Assembly: GCA_963823075.1 (NCBI GenBank)
Contig: CAWGKE010000001.1
Location: forward strand, 620,001 to 684,000
DNA: 64,000 nt
From: UBA4732 sp963823075
Lineage (GTDB): Bacteria; Planctomycetota; Planctomycetia; Gemmatales; Gemmataceae
Direction of reading: 5' to 3'
The translations under genes were made by a program, and so were the position numbers. The notes beneath the pieces are model-generated. The model did not search any database, was not told where the DNA came from, and saw nothing but the letters and a program-made list of their open reading frames with translations. Positions 18,383-25,805 of the stretch are shown one piece after another. The stretch's first letter is position 1. Every line of letters begins with the position of its first letter.

Positions 18383-18464
18383 CCAGTGGCAGGCCCCGGT
18401 TGCAAGGATTAAACTGGAAAATCGTCCGAAAAACTATGCCGGGTCCGGGAGGGGGACGAAGAAC

Positions 18465-19628
18465 ATGCCACGTTCGGGGACGAGGGGTTCGCTGCTGCGC
18501 GGCCTGAACGAGCGGGAAATCCTGGCCGCCATCCAGACGGCGGGGCCGCTGTCGCGCGCCGACCTCACCCGCCGCACCGGCATCAGCGGGCCGACCGTCA
18601 CGCGCACCGTGGCGGCCCTCCTCCGCGCCCGCCTCCTCGAAGAGGGCGACCTGCGCCGTCCCGCGCTCGGCCGGCCGGGCAAGGTCCTGCGCCTGGCGAA
18701 CGAAACGGCGTCGGTCCTCGGCCTCGTCGTCGGCGCCCGGCGCTGCGAGCTGGTCGCCGCCGGCCTGGACGGCGAAATTCATCCTGAGCATATCGCGCCG
18801 CTGGAGACGCCGGGGCGCTACCCCGACCTGGTGCGGGCGGTCACTCGCCACGCCCGGAGCCTGGTCGAGCGGCGGCGGAGTCCGGTGCTCGGCCTGGGCG
18901 TCTCCATGCCGGGCCTGCTCCACCGGCGGGAGAAGCGCACCGTCTTCTCGCCGAACCTGCACCAAACCGACGGCCGGCGGCTCGGCGACGACCTGCGCCG
19001 GGCGCTGCGTATCGAGACCGCCATCCTCCAGGAATCGCACGGCCTCTGCCTGGCGGAACAGACCTACGGGGCCGCCCGCGGCGTCGCCGACTTCGCCATG
19101 CTCGACATCAGTGAGGGGTTAGGGGTCGGCGTGGTCAGCGGCGGCCGCATCCTGGAGGGGCACAGCGGCCTCGGCGGCGAGTTGGGCCACGTCACCGTCG
19201 ATATTCACGGCCGCCTGTGCGGCTGCGGCAACCGCGGCTGCCTGGAGACGGTCGCCACCGACACCGCCTTGGCCGCCGCCGTCTCGGAGCGGGCCGGCCG
19301 CAAGGTCGGCATCGAGGAGGCGGTGGGCCTGCTGCGGTCGGGCGAGGTGCGGGCCGAGGAGGAGTTGGACCGCATCCTGGAATATCTCGCCGTCGGCATG
19401 GCGGCGGTCGTCAACCTTTTCAACCCCAGCAAGTTGTTCCTTTACGGCCGGCTGCTCGACGCGCGGGACGGCCTGTTCGATGAACTGCTGGGGCGGACGC
19501 GGCGCCGCGCCCTGGTGCCTTCGATGGCGGACTGCGAGGTCATCCGGGCGCGCGGCAGCAAACGACTGGGGGCGGTCGCGGGGATCATCCACCGGCTGAC
19601 GACGGGGCGAGACGGGGCGATTGAATGA
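18465..19628 (+). CDS. ROK family transcriptional regulator
   Basis: A 387-residue protein. The N-terminal winged helix (EILAAIQTAGPLSRADLTRRTGISGPTVTRTVAALLRARLLEEG, about residues 16-59) precedes a ROK sugar-kinase-like domain with the zinc motif CGCGNRGCLE (about 250) and GELGHVTVDI (about 237). The nucleotide phosphate loop is replaced (LGLVVGARRCELV), so it is likely a sugar-responsive repressor without kinase activity, as for NagC/XylR-type members. It is divergent from the ThuA-propeller gene with 146 bases between starts, including a perfect palindrome. It plausibly controls that gene in response to a sugar. Confidence 0.88.
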   Translation: MPRSGTRGSLLRGLNEREILAAIQTAGPLSRADLTRRTGISGPTVTRTVAALLRARLLEEGDLRRPALGRPGKVLRLANETASVLGLVVGARRCELVAAGLDGEIHPEHIAPLETPGRYPDLVRAVTRHARSLVERRRSPVLGLGVSMPGLLHRREKRTVFSPNLHQTDGRRLGDDLRRALRIETAILQESHGLCLAEQTYGAARGVADFAMLDISEGLGVGVVSGGRILEGHSGLGGELGHVTVDIHGRLCGCGNRGCLETVATDTALAAAVSERAGRKVGIEEAVGLLRSGEVRAEEELDRILEYLAVGMAAVVNLFNPSKLFLYGRLLDARDGLFDELLGRTRRRALVPSMADCEVIRARGSKRLGAVAGIIHRLTTGRDGAIE

Positions 19629-19812
19629 TGAGGGCCTGTGGGAGTGTTCGCGCGTTCTCGCCTATTGGCGCACTTTCTCCCGCCGCGTAGCATTTCAGAT
19701 GGGGATTTTCGGCCGTTGCCGTGGCCGATCGGGACACTGCCCGGCTCCCAGCAGCAAGCCTTCGACGAGCCGGGTGACGGCGTTCACTGGTTCGAGGTCG
19801 CGGAGGAAAACC

Positions 19813-20063
19813 GTGAATAACCGATTCGGGATTAAAGGTGCGGCCGGCTACGTCGTTGGTCAGCTCGACGGAGCCCCAAGACCGAGCAGCAGCTGATCCG
19901 CTTGGCCCAGCAGCGCACTCGCATGGGCCTCTATCGTGGTCCCCACCCCACGCGGTACGTGACGGACGACACGGTCCCGTGCCCGGCGCTCCGGCAGCTC
20001 GCCAAGGACGGCAAAATCAACTTCCGGACGGGTTCGCATGGCCGTCGGGAATACTGGGTGTAA
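19813..20063 (+). pseudogene. small frameshifted ORF of unknown function
   Basis: A GGAGG site (19802-19806) precedes GTG at 19813, opening VNNRFGIKGAAGYVVGQLDGAP. A one-base shift there links it to an open frame ending at 20063 (KTEQQLIRLAQQRTRMGLYRG...INFRTGSHGRREYWV). The two halves read as one protein of about 83 residues. No family recognised. The stretch 19629-19812 before it shows no gene. Confidence 0.35.
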
Positions 20064-20096
20064 ATTGGAAAGTCTGGATGAGCGACGCCGGGTGCC

Positions 20097-20160
20097 ATGC
20101 TTTCGCGGCCCCTCCCTGACTGACCCGATCTCGCCGCGGCTCGCGGGGCCGCGAAAGCAT
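20097..20160. repeat. left REP hairpin of the RAYT unit
   Basis: ATGCTTTCGCGGCCCC (20097-20112) and its exact inverse GGGGCCGCGAAAGCAT (20145-20160), with a 32-base centre. Confidence 0.85.
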
Positions 20161-20189
20161 GATTCCCCGCGAAGGCCGGACCTCTCATC

Positions 20190-20756
20190 ATGGGCCGCCT
20201 TCACCGAAAACAAGTCCGCAGCTACAACACGCCGGGCCACGCCCATGAGCTGACCTTTTCCTGCTTCCACAGGCTGCCGCTCCTCAACCGCGACCGCCCC
20301 CGCCGCTGGGTCCTCGACGCCTTGGACGCGGCCCGGCGTCGCCGCAACCTGGCTCTGTGGGCGTACATCATCATGCCGGAACACCTCCACGTCATCGTCT
20401 GGCCGCGGGAACCCAACTACGAAGTGCGGCTCATTCGCACCGCGTTGAAAGTCCCGGTGCAGCGGAAGGCCCTGGCATTCCTTCGATCCCATGCACCGGC
20501 TTTCCTGGACCGCTTGCGGGACGAGCAGCCGAACGGCGAGGTGCATTACCGCTTCTGGCAGCGGGGCGGCGGCTACGACCGCAACATCACCGACCCGGCC
20601 ACGCTGCGGGCCATGATCGAGTACATTCACAATAACCCGGTGCGTCGGGGACTCGTCGCACGGCCGGCGGATTGGCCGTGGTCCAGTGCTGGGTTCTACG
20701 AAGGGATCGGGGACGCGGCTCTGCAGATGGACCCGCTTCCAACCCTTGACGAGTAG
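20190..20756 (+). CDS. REP-associated tyrosine transposase (RAYT, Y1 HUH family)
   Basis: A 188-residue protein with the RAYT signature: ELTFSCFHRLPLL near the N-terminus, the HUH metal motif in YIIMPEHLHVIVWP (about residues 56-69), FWQRGGGYDRNI, the MIEYIHNNPVRRGLV helix (about 147-161, carrying the candidate nucleophile Tyr) and WPWSSAGFY. RAYTs are single-strand DNA nucleases that recognise REP hairpins and are thought to move them. Here the gene is framed by two hairpins of one family, as expected for its substrate. The ATG at 20190 begins MGRLHRKQVRSYNTPGH, normal for the family. Intact and probably active. Confidence 0.92.
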   Translation: MGRLHRKQVRSYNTPGHAHELTFSCFHRLPLLNRDRPRRWVLDALDAARRRRNLALWAYIIMPEHLHVIVWPREPNYEVRLIRTALKVPVQRKALAFLRSHAPAFLDRLRDEQPNGEVHYRFWQRGGGYDRNITDPATLRAMIEYIHNNPVRRGLVARPADWPWSSAGFYEGIGDAALQMDPLPTLDE

Positions 20757-20775
20757 TGCGGTCGGCGTGGGTGAA

Positions 20776-20840
20776 CATGCTTTCGCGGCCCTGCACGTCT
20801 CTGGAGACGGAAGGAGCCGCCGGAGGGCCGCGAAAGCATG
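20776..20840. repeat. right REP hairpin of the RAYT unit
   Basis: CATGCTTTCGCGGCCC (20776-20791) and its exact inverse GGGCCGCGAAAGCATG (20825-20840), with a 33-base centre unlike that of the left copy. Confidence 0.85.
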
Positions 20841-20918
20841 GCACCCGCATGACGCTAGAATGGGGTCAAGGAACCGGCCCCTGCTTGCCAGGCCGTGGCG
20901 GCCATCGGAGACGCCTGA

Positions 20919-21503
20919 ATGAGCAAAGGCCGTCTGGAGGCGTTCAGCGACGGCGTGATCGCGATCATCATCACGGTCATGGTGCTGGAATTGAAGGTCC
21001 CGCAAGGGTCCGACCTGGAGGCGCTTCGGCCGGTCCTGCCGGCGCTCCTCAGCTATGTGCTGAGTTTCATCTTCGTCGGCATCTACTGGAACAATCACCA
21101 CCACATCTTCCACGCCGTCCAGCGCGTCAGCGGCATGACGCTCTGGGCCAACCTCCACCTGCTGTTCTGGCTGTCGCTGGTTCCGTACGTCACCGAATGG
21201 ATGGGCCAGAGCCATTTCGGCGCCTGGCCGACGGCGGTGTACGGGCTGGTCTTGTTTCTGTGCGCCATCGCGTGGGACATCGAGCGCCGCGTGCTGCTCC
21301 GGAACCATGACAGCCAATCCATGCTGGCGAAGGCGTTGGGCGCCAACCTCAAGGAATGGGCGTCGGCGGGGATCTACGCTCTTGCCATCGGCCTGGCGTT
21401 CGTCAGCACCTGGGTTTCGTGCGGCCTCTACTGTCTGGTCGCCGTGATCTGGTTCGTGCCGGATCGCCGGATCGAGCAACAAATCGGATCGAGCAAGGAA
21501 TGA
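20919..21503 (+). CDS. TMEM175/DUF1211-family potassium channel-like protein
   Basis: A 194-residue protein starting MSKGRLEAFSDGVIAIIITVMVLELKVP, the RxxxFSDG signature of bacterial TMEM175 (DUF1211) proteins, which form tetrameric K+-selective leak channels. Six hydrophobic segments are visible, with the NNHHHIFH motif (about 57-64) after the second helix. Only one FSD repeat is present, as usual in bacteria. No regulatory genes adjoin it; its downstream neighbour holB is convergent, six bases away. Confidence 0.85.
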   Translation: MSKGRLEAFSDGVIAIIITVMVLELKVPQGSDLEALRPVLPALLSYVLSFIFVGIYWNNHHHIFHAVQRVSGMTLWANLHLLFWLSLVPYVTEWMGQSHFGAWPTAVYGLVLFLCAIAWDIERRVLLRNHDSQSMLAKALGANLKEWASAGIYALAIGLAFVSTWVSCGLYCLVAVIWFVPDRRIEQQIGSSKE

Positions 21504-21509
21504 TGCGGG

Positions 21510-22562
21510 CTACGCTGCCGTCCTCTGCGCGAATGAATCCAGCAGCGCCTCCAGCACCAGCGCCGTCCCCACGTTGCGCTCGATCTGGAAATCCGCCTCC
21601 AGGCAGCGCTCCAGAAGCGACGTGATTTGGTCGGCGTCGGCCCGCCGCGCCATCGCCTCCAGCAGCGGGCGGTCCTCCCCCCCTGCCCCGCCCTGCCCGT
21701 TCAGCCCGAAGGCCAGCGCGGCGCGGAGAAAGTCGATCAGCAGCCGCAACGTCAGACGCGCCCGCCGGCGGTGATGCACCGCCTCTTTGCCGGCGTCCTG
21801 CACGAATTCGATCCATGCCTTCGACAGCGCGACAGCGTCGAAACGCGTCCCCGTCAGGGCGGTCAACAGCGTATCCCGAAACTCCCACAAGGCCGGGTCC
21901 GCCAGAGTCAGCGCCTGCCCCGGCCCGCCGCCAAGACCGACCAGCCGCTCCCGCACGGCGGCGTCTCCTACGCCGTTGGCTTGCAACACCTCCGCGACGG
22001 CTTCGGGCGGCGGCGGGAGAAAGCGCACCACCTGGCAGCGCGATACGATCGTCGCCTTCTGCCGATCTGTGCTGGTCCCGATCAGGATCAGCACCGAGCC
22101 GGACGGCGGCTCCTCCAGCGTCTTGAGGAAGCAGTTGGCCGACTCGTCGTTCAGGTCGTCGGCGTCGTCGATCACCACCACCTTGCCCCGGCCGCGCGCC
22201 GCCTTGAGCGAGAAGTGCTGACACAGTTCGCGCATTAACTCGATCGGAAATTCTGCTTTTTCGGGCGGACGGGCGGCTGTCAGGAAATCGGGGTGCGTGC
22301 CGGCGTCGATCTGCACGCAGGATGGGCAGTGATCGCACGCTTCCAGCGGCCCCCCCTCTCTGCCCTCCCCCCGCGGGTGGGGGAGGGTTGGGTGGGGGGC
22401 TCCCTCACACAGCAGCGCCTTCGCCAGCTCGACGGCGAACAGCCGTTTGCCGACGCCGGGCGGCCCGACGAACAGATAGGCGTGTGCCAGCCGGCCGCGG
22501 CGCACCGCCCGCTCGAACCGCTCCGCCTGGGCCTCATGCCCGCGTACGCGCTTCCAGGACAC
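21510..22562 (-). CDS. holB: DNA polymerase III delta' subunit
   Basis: About 350 residues, clamp-loader subunit. RVRGHEAQAERFERAVRRGRLAHAYLFVGPPGVGKRLFA (Walker-like P-loop), a zinc-binding module CDHCPSCVQ, VVVIDDADDLNDESANCFLKTLEEPPSGSVLILI (sensor and Glu-Glu-Pro-Pro motif) and TIVSRCQ are diagnostic. A GTG start at 22562 is chosen because GGGAGG lies just upstream and the conserved SWKRVRGH begins there; longer frames run into tmk. It overlaps the tmk 3' end by 29 bp, so the genes are translationally coupled. Between the P-loop helix and the zinc module sits an inserted stretch (about 17 residues, HPTLPHPRGEGREGG) derived from a palindromic repeat. Confidence 0.88.
   Translation of the reverse strand: MSWKRVRGHEAQAERFERAVRRGRLAHAYLFVGPPGVGKRLFAVELAKALLCEGAPHPTLPHPRGEGREGGPLEACDHCPSCVQIDAGTHPDFLTAARPPEKAEFPIELMRELCQHFSLKAARGRGKVVVIDDADDLNDESANCFLKTLEEPPSGSVLILIGTSTDRQKATIVSRCQVVRFLPPPPEAVAEVLQANGVGDAAVRERLVGLGGGPGQALTLADPALWEFRDTLLTALTGTRFDAVALSKAWIEFVQDAGKEAVHHRRRARLTLRLLIDFLRAALAFGLNGQGGAGGEDRPLLEAMARRADADQITSLLERCLEADFQIERNVGTALVLEALLDSFAQRTAA
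22349..22400. repeat. palindromic GC-rich repeat inserted in frame in holB
   Basis: GCCCCCC...CCCTCCCCC facing GTGGGGGAGGG...GGGGGGC forms a long hairpin around CGCGG. It lies inside the HolB frame between the P-loop region and the zinc module, without disrupting either. Confidence 0.75.
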
Positions 22563-23163
22563 GCTCCACCTCCCGCGCCACGTCCGCCGCCACCGCCTCC
22601 ACCGGCCCGGCCGCGTCCACGACGACGATCCGATCCGGCCGTGCCCGCGCCTCCGCCAGGAACCCTTGCCGCACGGCCTCATGGTGGGCAAGGCCGCGCC
22701 CCTCGATGCGGTCCTCGGGACGATTCCGCCGTCCGGTTGCCTGTTCCACCGGCAAATCCAGCACGATGCTCAGGTCCGGCTCCAGCTTGCCCGTGGCGAA
22801 TAGGCCAAGCCGCCACAGCTCGGCCGGATCGATCCCTCCCGCACGCCCCTGATAAACGACGTTGGAGAGCAGGAAGCGATCCGATACAACGGCGTCGCCG
22901 CGCGCCAGGGCCGGGCGAACGACCTGCCCCACGAGTTCCGCGCGGCTGGCCATGAAAAGAAGGGCTTCGGTGATCCGAAACATCTCCCATTGGCCGCCGA
23001 GGACCATCGAACGCAACTGGTCGCCGAGCGCGGTTCCTCCGGGGTCGGCCACCTGCGTCACGATGTACCCCCGACCGCGCAGCCAGTCAGCCAGGAGACG
23101 GCACTGCGCGGACTTGCCGGCGCCGTCGATGCCTTCCAGGGCGATGAAGGGCGCGGGCTTCAT
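22534..23163 (-). CDS. tmk: thymidylate kinase
   Basis: A 209-residue dTMP kinase that makes dTDP. P-loop FIALEGIDGAGKSAQ (residues 6-20), the DPGGTALGDQLR substrate loop (in place of the more usual EPGGT), SDRFLLSNVVYQG (DRF/Y motif near 95) and the LID-like Arg-rich region EQATGRRNRPEDRIEGRG. It is the middle gene of lipA-tmk-holB: only one base separates the lipA stop from its ATG, and its 3' end overlaps holB. The coupling of tmk and holB is common in bacteria. Confidence 0.92.
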   Translation of the reverse strand: MKPAPFIALEGIDGAGKSAQCRLLADWLRGRGYIVTQVADPGGTALGDQLRSMVLGGQWEMFRITEALLFMASRAELVGQVVRPALARGDAVVSDRFLLSNVVYQGRAGGIDPAELWRLGLFATGKLEPDLSIVLDLPVEQATGRRNRPEDRIEGRGLAHHEAVRQGFLAEARARPDRIVVVDAAGPVEAVAADVAREVERVLEARTRA

Positions 23164-23164
23164 C

Positions 23165-24040
23165 CTACACCATCTCGTCGGCGTGATAGCTGGAGCGGAC
23201 GAACGGCCCCGCGACGACCTTGGCGAAGCCCATCGTCCGCGCCCGGGCGGCCAGGGCGTCGAACTCCTCCGGCGGAACGTAGCGGGCGACGGCGATGTGC
23301 TTGAGCGTCGGCGCCAGGTACTGGCCGAGCGTCAGCGTGTCGCAGCCCACCGCCCGCAGGTCGGCCAGCACCTCGAACAATTCCTCAATCATCTCGCCCA
23401 GACCGAGCATCAGGCCGCTCTTGGTGACGGTCGCCGGCGAACGCCGCTTGACGTGGGCCAGCAGATCGAGGCTGCGCTGATACGACGCCCTGCCCCGCGC
23501 CTTCTTGTAGAGGCGCGGGACCGTTTCCATGTTGTGGTTATACACTTCTGGGATCGCCGATAAGACTATATCCACGGCGGCCAGGTCGCCGAGGAAGTCG
23601 GGCGTCAGCACCTCGACGGCCGCCCCGGTGCGCTCGCGCACGGCCAGGACGCAGCGGCGGAAGTGGTCGGCCCCGCCGTCGGGCAGGTCGTCGCGCGTCA
23701 CCGACGTGATGACGACGTGACGCAGGCCGAGCCGGTGCGCCGCCTCGGCGACGCGGGCCGGCTCGTCGTCTTCCAGCGCCTCGGGTTCTCCTTTGTGGAC
23801 CGAGCAGAAGCCGCACGGCCGCGTGCAGACGGCGCCGAGAATCATGAACGTGGCGGTGCGGCGGGAGTAGCACTCCGGCCGGTTGGGACAGCGCGCGTTC
23901 TCGCAGACCGTCTCCAGGCCCAGCTCGCGCAGCAGCCCTTCGGTGAAGAAGTTGCCGTTTCCCTGCGGCAGGGGGCGCTTCAGCCAAGACGGCAATCTTC
24001 GGGCGGGAACGGCCACATCAACCGTCGGCAGCGGGAGCAT
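23165..24040 (-). CDS. lipA: lipoyl synthase
   Basis: About 291 residues. Radical-SAM enzyme that inserts two sulfurs into protein-bound octanoate. It has the N-terminal auxiliary cluster motif CENARCPNRPEC (about 58-69), the radical-SAM motif CTRPCGFCSV (about 84-93), ITSVTRDDLPDGGA, a YNHNMETV segment (about 170) and the C-terminal RSSYHADE with the RSSY serine that ligates the auxiliary cluster. Start set at MLPLPTVDV; an upstream Met at 24109 would add a non-conserved leader. First gene of the lipA-tmk-holB operon. No lipB is seen nearby. Confidence 0.93.
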   Translation of the reverse strand: MLPLPTVDVAVPARRLPSWLKRPLPQGNGNFFTEGLLRELGLETVCENARCPNRPECYSRRTATFMILGAVCTRPCGFCSVHKGEPEALEDDEPARVAEAAHRLGLRHVVITSVTRDDLPDGGADHFRRCVLAVRERTGAAVEVLTPDFLGDLAAVDIVLSAIPEVYNHNMETVPRLYKKARGRASYQRSLDLLAHVKRRSPATVTKSGLMLGLGEMIEELFEVLADLRAVGCDTLTLGQYLAPTLKHIAVARYVPPEEFDALAARARTMGFAKVVAGPFVRSSYHADEMV

Positions 24041-24136
24041 CGGGAGGCCTTTCGGCAGGTACGGGGACGAGTTTCCACACCCATTATATCGGCCGCCGGA
24101 CGGCGACAATGCGCCGCTTTTGGGGCCGCCCCACGG

Positions 24137-24165
24137 TTGACAGTCTCATCCATTCCCGTTAAGAC
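24137..24165 (+). promoter_or_regulatory. promoter for first cytochrome gene
   Basis: TTGACA (24137-24142), a 17-base spacer and TAAGAC (24160-24165). The same -35, spacing and -10 recur at 24765-24793 before the second cytochrome gene, which supports both. Confidence 0.6.
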
Positions 24166-24281
24166 ATATCACCGATCGAGCGACGGTCCCCTCCCCGGGT
24201 TCCCGTCGGAAACCAGGGAATTACCTCCGGTCATCGTTTGGCCGGAGCGGTTCGGATGACCCACACAAGGGGAATGATCGA

Positions 24282-24689
24282 ATGCGAATGCTGAAGCGAA
24301 TCGCGCCGGCGGCCCTGATTCTGGCTCTCGTGGTCGGGCTGGCCCTGGCCCGGGCGGACGACGCGCCCAAGTACTCGGTCAAGGAGGTCATGGACATGGC
24401 CAACAAGGACAGCAAGGACAAGACCGTGCTGTCGATCTACAGCAAGCTGCTGGCCAGCACCGACGCCGCGGAACAGAAGAAGCTCAGCGGCCAGCTGGTG
24501 GACCTGTACACGATCATGGGCCAGAACAAGGCGCCCCGAGGCGACGCCGACGACTGGACGAAGCGCGTGAACGTGGTCGTGGCGGCGGCCCAGGACGTGG
24601 CGGACGGCAAGGACGGCAGCGTCGATGCGTTGAAGAAGGCCAACGACTGCAGGGGCTGCCATATGGCGCACCGAGTCTTCAAGCCGTAA
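24282..24689 (+). CDS. small exported c-type cytochrome-like protein, paralogue 1
   Basis: A 135-residue protein. A signal peptide (RIAPAALILALVVGLALARA) is followed by a helical domain and a single haem-binding motif CRGCH close to the C-terminus (NDCRGCHMAHRVFKP). The CxxCH in the last helix and the preceding three or four helices resemble cytochrome c'/class II arrangements. Periplasmic electron transfer or gas binding is plausible. Its own promoter and a strong terminator make it monocistronic. Two similar proteins follow, ending in CRACHQAHR and CKTCHKAHR. Confidence 0.8.
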   Translation: MRMLKRIAPAALILALVVGLALARADDAPKYSVKEVMDMANKDSKDKTVLSIYSKLLASTDAAEQKKLSGQLVDLYTIMGQNKAPRGDADDWTKRVNVVVAAAQDVADGKDGSVDALKKANDCRGCHMAHRVFKP

Positions 24690-24717
24690 CACAGCGGGCC
24701 GGGGTTCTCGAAGTGAA

Positions 24718-24754
24718 CGGGCCGACCGCATCTCTGGTCGGCCCGTTTGCTTTT
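24718..24754 (+). terminator. intrinsic terminator after cytochrome 1
   Basis: CGGGCCGACC and its exact inverse GGTCGGCCCG around an 8-base loop, then TTTGCTTTT. Confidence 0.85.
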
Positions 24755-24764
24755 CGGCGCGTCG

Positions 24765-24793
24765 TTGACAACCTTCGCTGGGCCGGGTAAGAC
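24765..24793 (+). promoter_or_regulatory. promoter for cytochrome genes 2 and 3
   Basis: TTGACA (24765-24770), a 17-base spacer and TAAGAC (24788-24793), identical in all elements to the promoter upstream of cytochrome 1. Confidence 0.6.
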
Positions 24794-24821
24794 GAATCAT
24801 CGCCCTGCTGAGGAATTACTT

Positions 24822-25214
24822 GTGCGCGCCGTCAAGCAACTCGGCCTTGCGATCGTGGTGCTGGCCGCGTCGGCCGGCTGGTACGCCTCTCGCGCCGACG
24901 ACGATTCCCGGATGGTCGTCATCGCCGCCATGCGCCGCGTCTTCACCGGACAAGATCCGCCGCTGGTCGTCAAGGCCGCGGCCGGGGACGCCAGCGAAGT
25001 CGAGAAACAGCGGCTGCTCAAGGTGCTGACCGGCTTGGCCGACACGCAGCCGGACCACGGCAGTCTCGACTCCTGGAAGGCGAAGACCGGCGCCCTGGTC
25101 GCGGCGGCGCAGGACCTGATCGACGGCAAGGAGGGCGCCGGCCAGCGGCTGCGCGCCGCCTCCAACTGCCGCGCCTGCCACCAGGCCCACCGCGTCATGA
25201 GCGGCGATCGTTGA
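24822..25214 (+). CDS. small exported c-type cytochrome-like protein, paralogue 2
   Basis: A 130-residue protein from a GTG start at 24822, preceded by TGAGGA. A short signal segment (QLGLAIVVLAASAGWYAS), helices and a C-terminal haem motif (SNCRACHQAHRVM). The central part LKVLTGLADTQPDHGSLDSWKAKTGALVAAAQDLIDGKEGA aligns in style with paralogue 1 (the GDADDWTKRVNVVVAAAQDVADGKDG stretch). Likely in one operon with paralogue 3, 30 bases downstream. Confidence 0.78.
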   Translation: MRAVKQLGLAIVVLAASAGWYASRADDDSRMVVIAAMRRVFTGQDPPLVVKAAAGDASEVEKQRLLKVLTGLADTQPDHGSLDSWKAKTGALVAAAQDLIDGKEGAGQRLRAASNCRACHQAHRVMSGDR

Positions 25215-25244
25215 GCGAATCCCTATCGGTTAAGGAGCAGTAGC

Positions 25245-25661
25245 ATGGTGCGGAAGACCTTGCTGGCGGCCGTGGCTTTGGCGCTGTTGCTGGTGAATCG
25301 GCCAGCCGACGCCGGGACCGCGGACGCGCCCACCGTGAAGGAAATCATGAAGAAGGCCAACTCACCGACGGGCATTTACGCCAACCTGGGCCAGGACCTG
25401 AAGGACGACAACCCTTCGTGGTCGGACATTCAGCAGGAGGCGAAGGACCTGGCGGCCCTGGCAAGCCAGTTGCAGCAGGCCGCGCCGCCGCGCGGCGACA
25501 AGGATTCGTGGGACAAGCTCACGAAAGCCTACGCCGACAATGCGAAGACGCTGGCGCAAGCGACGGCGAAGATGGACCAGACCGCCGCCCGCGCCGCCTG
25601 GGCGAAAATGGGCGGCGACACCTGCAAGACGTGTCACAAGGCGCATCGGCCCCCGGAGTAG
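25245..25661 (+). CDS. small exported c-type cytochrome-like protein, paralogue 3
   Basis: A 138-residue protein with signal peptide (RKTLLAAVALALLLVNRPADA), APTVKEIMKKAN near the mature N-terminus (compare APKYSVKEVMDMAN in paralogue 1), a RGDKDSWDKLTKAYADNAKTL helix and a C-terminal haem motif GDTCKTCHKAHRP. AAGGAG precedes the ATG. The three paralogues keep the order helices-CxxCH-(K/Q/M)AHR and probably arose by tandem duplication. Partner oxidoreductase unknown. Confidence 0.8.
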   Translation: MVRKTLLAAVALALLLVNRPADAGTADAPTVKEIMKKANSPTGIYANLGQDLKDDNPSWSDIQQEAKDLAALASQLQQAAPPRGDKDSWDKLTKAYADNAKTLAQATAKMDQTAARAAWAKMGGDTCKTCHKAHRPPE

Positions 25662-25669
25662 AAGACGAG

Positions 25670-25787
25670 TTTCACCGCGGACAACGCGGAGGGCGCGGAG
25701 AAGACAAAAACAAGTACCAAGGGAACGGCACGTCTCGGAACCATTGCTTTTCTTCTCTCCGCGCTCTCTGCGTTCTCCGCGGTGAAA
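25670..25787. repeat. palindromic TTTCACCGCGGACAACGCGGAG-type repeat, copy 2
   Basis: TTTCACCGCGG (25670-25680) pairs exactly with CCGCGGTGAAA (25777-25787); inner GCGGAG and CTCCGCG words extend the stem. Same family as 8573-8686. It lies between the cytochrome gene and the thiamine-diphosphate enzyme. Confidence 0.82.
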
Positions 25788-25805
25788 CCTCTTTTTGGAG
25801 GCGCC

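Larger units (their letters stand above)
20089..20847 (+). mobile_element. REPtron-like unit: RAYT transposase between inverted REP elements
   Basis: A 23-bp sequence starting CGGGTGCCATGC at 20089-20111 is repeated exactly, inverted, at 20825-20847. Each end is itself one arm of a hairpin repeat. Between them lies the REP-associated tyrosine transposase gene. A solo repeat of the same family is at 6472-6544. Confidence 0.8.
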
